From: an uncultured Clostridia bacterium
GTDB lineage: Bacteria > Bacillota_A > Clostridia > Christensenellales > Aristaeellaceae
Reading direction: 5' to 3'
Assembly (NCBI GenBank): GCA_947165745.1
Contig: CAMVBO010000153.1
Coordinates: 1-5,318 of the forward strand
DNA: 5,318 nucleotides
Shown: piece by piece, positions 1-4,386 of the stretch
How positions within the stretch are numbered: position 1 is the stretch's first letter
Layout of the letters: each line of letters begins with the position of its first letter
Position numbers and translations under genes: made by a program
Notes under the pieces: generated by a model
What the model saw: only the letters and a program-made list of their open reading frames with translations
The model's database searches: none
Told to the model about the DNA's origin: nothing

Positions 1-16
1 TTCGCTTCGCTCACAG

Positions 17-37
17 CATGGCCGATGTACGGCCATG
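17..37. repeat. 8-bp perfect inverted repeat with 5-base loop
   Basis: CATGGCCG (17-24) is followed by ATGTA and then by its exact reverse complement CGGCCATG (30-37). The stem is GC-rich and would form a stable hairpin in RNA from either strand. No clear T-run follows on the right, and the left side is cut by the window edge soon after, so it cannot be called a terminator. It could belong to whatever lies left of the window or be a repeat shared across the genome; neither can be decided here. Confidence 0.6.
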
Positions 38-47
38 ATAAAGACAA

Positions 48-95
48 CTGTGACAACCTATCGAGGTATCGTATAAGTCGTCACGGTTGTCACAG
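48..95. repeat. 11-bp perfect inverted repeat with 26-base spacer
   Basis: CTGTGACAACC (48-58) is the exact reverse complement of GGTTGTCACAG (85-95). The spacer itself carries more GTCAC and TATCG repeats, so the region is rich in short GTGACA/TGTCAC words. It lies about 60 bases past the stop codon of the leftward operon. On the minus strand the second arm is followed by TTGTCTTTAT, which is only moderately T-rich, so it may be a weak terminator of the operon. It could instead be a protein-binding or mobile-element end sequence. The repeat is seen directly; its role is unknown. Confidence 0.55.
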
Positions 96-154
96 CTGTA
101 TGATAGCTATATCTAAAATATTATTGCAATTACTGACGTTAGCAAACGAGTGCT

Positions 155-697
155 TCACATCTCCAGCAGTCTCGCGGCTTCGGTGGCTTCCTGCTTGGCT
201 TTTTCAATGGCAGTGAGCAGGGCATCCCATGAGCCGATCTCAAAGCCGTCTTTGGCGAGCATCACGCCGCGGTGATCGGCGCAAATCAGCAGGCAGAGGT
301 GTTCCGTCTCTTTGTGCTCTCGCACGTCGGTGTAGTCGATCTCGACGGGTTCGCCCTTGCCGGTGTCCACGAAAAGGGATGTGCGATGGCAGGTGACTGT
401 GCGCTGGGAGGCATCGCCGTGAACGTGCCGGAAAGCCTTGTACTTGCGGCGCAGCTCTGATTTTTGCAGGGTCAGCGCCCAAATGATGACGAGGATGCCG
501 GTGAGCAGCGTGGGTACACACAGCGCCGAGAGCACGGGAACCCACGCCTGGAGGACCAGGAAGACGAGCCCAAAGGCCAGGAAAACGATGCCGCAGTAGA
601 GCAGCGTCTTCTGGCGCTTCTTTGAGAAGATGGCGGTGTGGCTCTCGGTAAAGAGCGTTTTATCCACGGTAATGTGGTTGACGGCAATCGGCTCCAT
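155..697 (-). CDS. YcxB-like two-helix membrane protein
   Basis: A 180-residue protein. The N-terminal 30 residues are polar, then two hydrophobic segments follow at about 31-50 and 55-77, and then a basic turn (KSELRRKYKAF, about 79-89). The remaining 100 residues form a soluble domain with short beta-like stretches (TVTCHRTSLFVDTG, EIDYTDVREHKETEHLCLLI) and a charged C-terminal helix. This layout, two helices followed by a compact domain on the same side, is that of the YcxB-like family, whose function is unknown. The start is ATG at 697. It overlaps the TGA of the upstream gene by one base (TGATG), and a full AAGGAGG at 705-711 sits 7 bases before it; an in-frame upstream ATG at 745 lies inside the previous gene and is less likely. 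It is the last gene of the leftward operon. The family call rests on architecture and remembered motifs, without a search. Confidence 0.75.
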   Translation of the reverse strand: MEPIAVNHITVDKTLFTESHTAIFSKKRQKTLLYCGIVFLAFGLVFLVLQAWVPVLSALCVPTLLTGILVIIWALTLQKSELRRKYKAFRHVHGDASQRTVTCHRTSLFVDTGKGEPVEIDYTDVREHKETEHLCLLICADHRGVMLAKDGFEIGSWDALLTAIEKAKQEATEAARLLEM

Positions 698-1572
698 CAC
701 TTGCCCTCCTTGTTTCGGTCGATGTCGCGCATCAGCGCCTCCCAATGCCGGGTGCCGCTGTTCATCGGATCGGGTTCCGCGGGTTCCTCGCCGCTGAATT
801 CATCGAAGCTGTCCTTGCGCCAGGGATCGCCCTCGATGGCGATGAACTGTTCTTCGATGTTCAGATCGCGGTTCAAATCGGCGTAGAGGCACAGCTGCGA
901 GAGCAGCAAAGGGAACCAGAAACCCAGGAACGGCACGACGATGATCGTCCAGGGAGCCAGCAGCACGATGAAGGTGATCCAGAACAGCTGGATCAACACC
1001 GCTGCCAGCACTCGGAGGGAGTGCTTGATGGTGAACAGTATGGCGTTGCGAATGCGGTTGAACGCGCTCTGGCTGAACAGCACCAGCTGGGGCCAGTAGA
1101 GCGTGTTGAACCATATCACCAGGGCCAGGCTGACCAGTGCCATCGCAATCGTGCCGGGGGTGGGGGAGACGCGGGCGCTCATCATGATGTAGGCCATAAA
1201 GGCGAAAAGACCGACAAAGAGGCCGAGAATTGCCCCTGGCGCGAGGCTGCTCTTCCAATTCTGCTTCCAGGCCTTCTTATAGTTTTTCCACCAGTTGCCG
1301 GGGGCGTCCCGCAGGCCGCGCATGATGGAATCTACCATTCCGGCCATGAACGGGCCGAATACCGCGCCGCCCAGGATGGCCGCGGGCAGCAGCACTACCA
1401 GGCTTGAGGTGAGCAGTGCCAGCAGCACGCCCGCCGCCAGCGGCATAGCTCCGGCGGTGGTGAGCAGGTTAACGCGCAGCCAGTTAAAGCCGTAGAAGGA
1501 CATCAGCTGCTTGTAGCGGGCAAAGCCCTCTTGCCGATGGGTGTAATCGGTGTCGTCGCGGAAAAGGGCCAT
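697..1572 (-). CDS. DUF624 (YesL-like) integral membrane protein
   Basis: A 291-residue polytopic membrane protein. About six hydrophobic segments can be seen, near residues 33-53, 57-80, 112-131, 139-158, 186-206 and 208-229. After the second comes a basic, aromatic loop (NWWKNYKKAWKQNWK, about 93-107), and before the fifth is FNRIRNAILFTIKHSLR. The last 60 residues are an acidic soluble tail. The order of helices, the GPFMAGM segment at about 73-79 and the loop of aromatic and lysine residues fit the DUF624 family. Members such as Bacillus subtilis YesL sit beside sugar ABC importers of the LplB/YtcP type, and their molecular role is not established. The neighbourhood here, with a LacI regulator and an LplB-type permease, matches that habit. 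ATG 1572 is preceded by TAAGGAGG at 1579-1586 with 6 bases between; this site overlaps the stop codon of the upstream gene, which suggests translational coupling. Confidence 0.85.
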   Translation of the reverse strand: MALFRDDTDYTHRQEGFARYKQLMSFYGFNWLRVNLLTTAGAMPLAAGVLLALLTSSLVVLLPAAILGGAVFGPFMAGMVDSIMRGLRDAPGNWWKNYKKAWKQNWKSSLAPGAILGLFVGLFAFMAYIMMSARVSPTPGTIAMALVSLALVIWFNTLYWPQLVLFSQSAFNRIRNAILFTIKHSLRVLAAVLIQLFWITFIVLLAPWTIIVVPFLGFWFPLLLSQLCLYADLNRDLNIEEQFIAIEGDPWRKDSFDEFSGEEPAEPDPMNSGTRHWEALMRDIDRNKEGK

Positions 1573-1583
1573 ATTGAACCTCC

Positions 1584-2225
1584 TTATTGCTTGCCGAAGT
1601 GGCAGCCATCCAGGAACGCCGCAAGGATCGCCTCTTCGTCGCCCTGGTAATCCTCCGTGCAGGTCAGTTCAGCGATGACCACGTAATTGCCGTACAGTGC
1701 AAACGCCGAGGCGCCGCGGCTGTACGGGTTGGTGTCGGAGCCGCAGTCGTAGATCAGAAGCCGGTAATCGCGGCCGTTGTGAGCTTCACTCCGCATTTCG
1801 CGCACCTCGTAGGTGTCCTGTTCGCGGCCCATCCATTCTTCCAGAGCCTCCCTGGCGGCGGTTTCGTCCGCGCAGCCGTAGAGCAGCAGGTAGATCTGGG
1901 CGGGGTAGAGATCCACCGACTTGCCCTCGGCGTTGGTGTAGTCTGTGGGCTCGCCGGCGACCCAGGAGGCGTAATAGGTGTCGTCCCCAGCCAGGGCGGT
2001 GTCATTGTTCAGCAGGGTGAAGCCGCTTCCGGGTTCCTCCACGCCCAGCACCGTGCCCAGCATCTCCCAGCGCCTGTCCCACTTCACGCCGTCCTCTGCG
2101 GTGTCGGGGTAGCGGGAAAAGCGGGGGATCAGCAGCGCCACGCCCACGATCAGCGCGACGATGATCGGGATAATCAGCCACTTCTGCATGATGAACAGCC
2201 AGATTTTGCTCAGCTTTCGCTTCAT
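1584..2225 (-). CDS. Single-pass membrane protein of unknown function, acidic outer domain with four cysteines
   Basis: A 213-residue protein that I cannot assign to a named family. A short basic N-terminus (MKRKLSK) is followed by one hydrophobic segment at about 16-34 and then a strongly acidic domain of about 180 residues. By the positive-inside rule this domain should lie outside the membrane. It is rich in D, E, Y and G and has four cysteines, at 118, 161, 189 and 208, enough for two disulfides. The C-terminal part (SAFALYGNYVVIAELTC, about 173-189, ending in FLDGCHFG) looks like a folded alpha/beta domain and is probably the conserved core. ATG 2225 has GGAGG at 2232-2236 with 6 bases between, and its gap from the previous stop is one base. 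Co-transcription with the regulator and the 223-residue protein suggests a role at the cell surface linked to sugar uptake, but nothing in the sequence shows catalysis or binding. Confidence 0.8.
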   Translation of the reverse strand: MKRKLSKIWLFIMQKWLIIPIIVALIVGVALLIPRFSRYPDTAEDGVKWDRRWEMLGTVLGVEEPGSGFTLLNNDTALAGDDTYYASWVAGEPTDYTNAEGKSVDLYPAQIYLLLYGCADETAAREALEEWMGREQDTYEVREMRSEAHNGRDYRLLIYDCGSDTNPYSRGASAFALYGNYVVIAELTCTEDYQGDEEAILAAFLDGCHFGKQ

Positions 2226-2226
2226 G

Positions 2227-2898
2227 TCAACCCTCCGTCAGCGTGTTCCAAAGCGTGTCACATCCATTCTTGTGCTTGCATACCCGGTCCTGCCAGAAGC
2301 CCCGTCGGGCGAAATAAAGGCCGGACAACTCCCCTTGGTTCACGCCCAGCCCCGCCAGCGTCGGCAGGCTCTCCCAGACATGGAAGTCGATGATTTCATC
2401 GGTTCCGGCAATCTCGCCGTCAGGGCGGGCCAGGATATCGTAGTTGGTGTGTAACGTTTCAGGATCATCACAAAGAAAAAAGTAGCTCTCGCAAGCCTCC
2501 AGGTCGGCCATCAGCTTCACACTGGCGGCGTAGGCGTAGCCGGGCTGGTCACCGTCGGGGGAACCGGCCATGTCCACGTAGGAGTTGATTTTGAACACCA
2601 CGCGGCCGTCGCCGTTGCAGTCCTCGCCGAGGCTGGAAAGCGCTGTCTCCAGCGCGGCTGCGGTTTCATCCGACAGCGGCGCGGAGGCCACGAAGGCCAT
2701 CTGATAGTCCGGCGCGACCTTGCCGATGCCCAAGGCGTTCAGCCCGATGTCCACAAGGGCGACGACCAGCACCGCCCCCGCCAGCAGCCACCACTTGTGA
2801 TAGTGCCACCAGTTGGCGGCCTTCTGCTTTTTCGTCCGCTCGACGGGTGCATCGGGTTTTATGTCCCGATACTTCCATTTTAAATATTCACTTGCCAT
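2227..2898 (-). CDS. Single-pass membrane protein of unknown function with EF-hand-like DxNxDG loop
   Basis: A 223-residue protein that I do not recognise as a named family. A cytoplasmic N-terminus of about 35 residues (with KYRDIKPD and the basic RTKKQK) leads to an aromatic membrane-entry motif (NWWHYHKWW, 29-37) and a single hydrophobic helix at about 38-58. The outer domain begins PDYQMAFVASAPL, followed by a helix and a DCNGDGRVVF segment (93-102). That segment resembles the calcium loop of dockerins and EF hands, but position 12 is Ile104 rather than Asp/Glu, so calcium binding is doubtful. Five cysteines lie at 94, 136, 143, 207 and 213. The C-terminus (GLYFARRGFW, about 193-202) looks conserved. 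I recall similar uncharacterised proteins in Clostridia but could not check. ATG 2898 has GGAGG at 2906-2910, and the gene overlaps the end of the regulator gene by 19 bases, which favours coupled translation. Confidence 0.8.
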   Translation of the reverse strand: MASEYLKWKYRDIKPDAPVERTKKQKAANWWHYHKWWLLAGAVLVVALVDIGLNALGIGKVAPDYQMAFVASAPLSDETAAALETALSSLGEDCNGDGRVVFKINSYVDMAGSPDGDQPGYAYAASVKLMADLEACESYFFLCDDPETLHTNYDILARPDGEIAGTDEIIDFHVWESLPTLAGLGVNQGELSGLYFARRGFWQDRVCKHKNGCDTLWNTLTEG

Positions 2899-3914
2899 TG
2901 CAGCGCCTCCTCTTCAAAGGCGGTGGGCTCGCGGGTGGTGCCGCCGGCGGCATAGCTGACAGGCAGGCAGATCAGCGCCGGAGCGCCGGAGCGCTCGTCG
3001 TTCAAAAGAATATTCACAGCGGTCTCAGCCATCTGTTTCACAGGCTGCACGATGGTTGAACAATAGTATTTATCGGTAAAGAACTGACGTGTGCCATCGT
3101 AACCGATGATCTGTACGTCCTCCGGCACGCGGATACCGCGATGCTTAAGGTGGTTGACGACATAGAAGGCCAGTCGATCGGTGCTGCAAAAAATGCCGTC
3201 GTATTCCAGCTTTCTATCGGCGATATGCCCGTCCAGAAAGCGATAAATGGCATCGAGGCCATCCTCGTCGTTGAAGCGCTGGGCGGTGTAATTGATTCCC
3301 TTCATCTCGCAGGCGGCGGTGAAGCCTGCGCCGCGCTTATCCGTTTCGCCGATCACCTGGGAGCCGATGCGCAGGAAGAGCGGCCTTACACAGCCCAGTT
3401 CCATCAGCTTGTTTGCCGCCAGCGCGCCGCCAGAGTAGTTGTCCGAGGATACGCAGGGGATGGAGGGGCTCAGATAGCGGTCGATGGACACGTAGGGCAG
3501 TTCGTCGCTGATCTCAAGATCCGGCGCGTAGGTCAGGCCGATGATGCCGTCCACCCTGTTCTGGCGCACCATCTGGATGCAGCGCGCCTCGGCCTTGATG
3601 TCGAACTGGGTGGTGGCGATCACCAGGCGATAGTCGCGCTTGGTGAGCTCATAGCTGATGGCATTGGCCAGCTCGCTGAAGAAGGAATGATCCAGGCAGG
3701 GCAGGATCAGCGCCACGGTACGGGTCTTGTCGGCACGCAGACCTCGGGCATAGCTGTTCACACTATAGCCCAGCCTGGCGGCCGCGTCTTCGACCTTTTG
3801 CTTGTAGCTCTTGCCCACGGGGATGCCATTAAAGACCTTGGACACCGTGCCCAGAGCCACGCCCGCCTCACGGGCGACGTCCTTCATGGTGGGGAACTTT
3901 CCTGGATTTCTCAT
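2880..3914 (-). CDS. LacI/GalR-family transcriptional regulator
   Basis: A 344-residue cytoplasmic DNA-binding repressor, the usual length for the family. The N-terminal helix-turn-helix is TMKDVAREAGVALGTVSKVF (residues 9-28). The hinge helix is NSYARGLR (53-60), with Leu59 at the position that wedges into the central CG of operators. A periplasmic-binding-protein-like ligand domain follows from about 66. Expected sugar-domain residues are present: SIDR (143-146), SSDNYSGG (156-163), KRGAGF with Arg194, STD with Asp246, and IIGYDG with Asp273. The recognition helix has Leu21, Gly22 and Lys26 where LacI has Tyr, Gln and Arg. ATG 3914 is preceded by GGAG at 3921-3924 with 6 bases between. It heads the leftward operon and is divergent from the permease gene, so it probably controls both. 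The sugar ligand cannot be read from the sequence, though the linked LplB-type permease suggests an oligosaccharide or plant or host glycan breakdown product. Confidence 0.96.
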   Translation of the reverse strand: MRNPGKFPTMKDVAREAGVALGTVSKVFNGIPVGKSYKQKVEDAAARLGYSVNSYARGLRADKTRTVALILPCLDHSFFSELANAISYELTKRDYRLVIATTQFDIKAEARCIQMVRQNRVDGIIGLTYAPDLEISDELPYVSIDRYLSPSIPCVSSDNYSGGALAANKLMELGCVRPLFLRIGSQVIGETDKRGAGFTAACEMKGINYTAQRFNDEDGLDAIYRFLDGHIADRKLEYDGIFCSTDRLAFYVVNHLKHRGIRVPEDVQIIGYDGTRQFFTDKYYCSTIVQPVKQMAETAVNILLNDERSGAPALICLPVSYAAGGTTREPTAFEEEALQWQVNI

Positions 3915-3929
3915 TTTATACTCCGTTTG

Positions 3930-3941
3930 TATATCGTTTCA
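3930..3941. promoter_or_regulatory. Candidate third operator (O3) in the regulator's leader
   Basis: TATATCGTTTCA matches the operator pair near the permease gene (TGTAACGTTTCA) at 10 of 12 positions, including the whole CGTTTCA half. It lies between the predicted start of the lacI-type transcript (near 3958) and its ribosome binding site (3921-3924), about 16-28 bases into the leader. Binding there would block the regulator's own operon. The weaker left half suggests lower affinity than O1 and O2. This is an inference from sequence similarity. Confidence 0.5.
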
Positions 3942-3985
3942 CGAAATCTGTGGTTCTGTTTCACAGTATAGCAGGTGAAATTTCA
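3937..3985. repeat. Three TTTCA half-sites at exact 22-bp intervals
   Basis: TTTCA occurs at 3937-3941, 3959-3963 and 3981-3985, a period of exactly 22 bases (about two helix turns). The first two are part of a longer shared word, GTTTCAC (3936-3942 and 3958-3964). The third is half of the perfect palindrome TGAAATTTCA. TTTCA is also the right half of the TGTAACGTTTCA operator, so the array may be a graded set of contacts on one face of the DNA across the promoter and start site of the regulator gene. Confidence 0.45.
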
Positions 3986-3993
3986 TTTGTAAA
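3965..3993 (-). promoter_or_regulatory. Promoter of the leftward lacI-type operon
   Basis: Read on the minus strand, the -35 box is TTTACA (3988-3993), the spacer is 17 bases and the -10 box is TATACT (3965-3970). TG one base before the -10 box (TGCTATACT) makes it an extended -10. Both boxes are one mismatch from the sigma-A/sigma-70 consensus. Transcription would begin near 3958, giving a leader of about 44 bases before the ATG. No other good promoter is seen inside the operon, so all five leftward genes probably depend on it. Confidence 0.8.
3976..3985. promoter_or_regulatory. Perfect palindrome TGAAATTTCA inside the promoter spacer
   Basis: A 10-base perfect palindrome lies between the -35 and -10 boxes of the lacI-type promoter. 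It has the outer TGAAA/TTTCA arms of the operator family but lacks the central CG. A protein bound here would occlude RNA polymerase, so it could be a repressor contact. A chance AT-rich palindrome of this length is also possible. Confidence 0.35.
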
Positions 3994-4103
3994 GGCCTTT
4001 TAGCGTCAAGATGTGACATATCGGAGTAATTCAGCAATGTTTAACAATTATAGTATTCAAAAATTGACAGTTCAAAATATTATAAAAAGATTGGGTTTAG
4101 GGG

Positions 4104-4132
4104 TTGACAAGAGAAAGACAATCTGTTATTCT
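4104..4132 (+). promoter_or_regulatory. Promoter of the rightward permease operon
   Basis: The -35 box is TTGACA (4104-4109), a perfect consensus. The spacer is 17 bases and the -10 box is TATTCT (4127-4132), preceded by TGT, which gives an extended -10. An A/T-rich stretch (about 4059-4090) just upstream could act as an UP element. Transcription would start near 4139. Operator O1 begins about 9 bases downstream of that point, so the promoter is strong by sequence and well placed for repression. Confidence 0.85.
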
Positions 4133-4147
4133 ATTGATGAAGATAAG

Positions 4148-4159
4148 TGTAACGTTTCA
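4148..4159. promoter_or_regulatory. LacI-type operator O1
   Basis: TGTAACGTTTCA is a near-palindrome centred on AACGTT, with the central CG typical of LacI-family operators. It lies about 9-20 bases after the predicted transcription start. The same 12 bases occur in inverted orientation at O2, and the two sites share the same off-palindrome base pair. It is one base per arm shorter than the 14-base CcpA catabolite site, so it is better explained by the neighbouring LacI protein. Confidence 0.8.
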
Positions 4160-4171
4160 TATTTCGCTGCA

Positions 4172-4190
4172 AACGGGACTTGCGCCCGTT
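4172..4190 (+). other. Small hairpin between the two operators
   Basis: AACGGG (4172-4177) and CCCGTT (4185-4190) pair around a 7-base loop in the permease leader. A competing pairing, GCAA (4169-4172) with TTGC (4180-4183), overlaps it. No T-run follows, so it is not an intrinsic terminator. It may be a leader structure or simply spacer sequence. Confidence 0.35.
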
Positions 4191-4207
4191 AAAATTGGAA
4201 ATAAATG

Positions 4208-4219
4208 TGAAACGTTACA
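4208..4219. promoter_or_regulatory. LacI-type operator O2, inverted copy of O1
   Basis: TGAAACGTTACA is the exact reverse complement of O1 over all 12 bases. The centres (4153.5 and 4213.5) are exactly 60 bases apart. O2 lies well inside the transcribed leader, so a repressor bound at both sites could loop the DNA or act as a roadblock to polymerase. Confidence 0.8.
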
Positions 4220-4236
4220 TAAGCAAAGAGGAAAGC

Positions 4237-4243
4237 AGGAGGT
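4237..4243 (+). promoter_or_regulatory. Strong ribosome-binding sequence without a normal start codon
   Basis: AGGAGGT is nearly perfect, yet no ATG, GTG or TTG follows at 5-12 bases. The only candidate at the right distance is CTG at 4249, which is in frame with the permease; that frame is open without stops from 4153. TTG at 4259 is 15 bases away and opens only 9 codons. So this is a relic, a CTG start that would add 46 residues to the permease, or a fortuitous purine-rich run. Confidence 0.4.
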
Positions 4244-4374
4244 GGGAGCTGAAGCAAATTGTTCCCCGTTTGGCGGAGCAGCCCATAAGTGGAAGAAAGG
4301 CGGTCGGGTGCCCGATCAACGCTCAACCTTCGATTCTCGGACAGAAGGCTGCTCTACGGAACATAGAACAGAAA

Positions 4375-4381
4375 GAAGTGA
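4375..4381 (+). promoter_or_regulatory. Ribosome binding site deciding the permease start
   Basis: GAAGTGA differs from the ideal GAGGTGA by one base and lies 5 bases before GTG 4387. The alternative GTG at 4378 falls inside this site and has only a weak A-rich sequence before it, so 4387 is preferred. Confidence 0.5.
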
Positions 4382-4386
4382 ACAGA

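Larger units (their letters stand above)
4140..4386 (+). other. Long 5' leader of the permease transcript
   Basis: About 250 bases separate the predicted transcription start from the chosen permease start. The stretch holds operators O1 and O2, a small hairpin, and an unused strong ribosome-binding sequence at 4237-4243. The part from 4245 to 4370 shows no further feature that I can support. I recognise no riboswitch. A plus-strand frame open from 4104 to 4400 starts inside the -35 box and is not believable as a gene. Confidence 0.55.

Noticed and set aside
1..216. Plus-strand frame open from the window edge to 216
   Set aside because: It overlaps the end of the YcxB-like gene on the other strand, shows no recognisable domain, and its translated repeats come from the inverted repeats. 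It could be the tail of a gene from the left, but there is not enough to support it.
745..1407. 220-codon plus-strand open frame
   Set aside because: It is antisense to the DUF624 gene, rich in Q, H and E without any domain, and without a supporting ribosome binding site.
1587..2393. 268-codon plus-strand open frame
   Set aside because: It lies antisense to two well-supported genes with good ribosome binding sites, spans their junction and has low-complexity H/R/G/V-rich composition typical of a shadow frame in GC-rich DNA.
3141..3971. 276-codon plus-strand open frame
   Set aside because: It is antisense to the clearly identified LacI-family gene and has the composition of a shadow frame.
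4064..4092. Second upstream promoter starting with TTGACA at 4064
   Set aside because: The -35 word is perfect but the nearby -10-like words (TATTAT, TATAAA) are only 8-11 bases away, and nothing suitable lies at 16-18 bases.
4148..4159. CcpA catabolite (cre) site
   Set aside because: The cre consensus is 14 bases with five to six bases between the outer TG/CA and the central CG on each side; these sites are 12 bases long and are better matched to each other and to a local LacI regulator.
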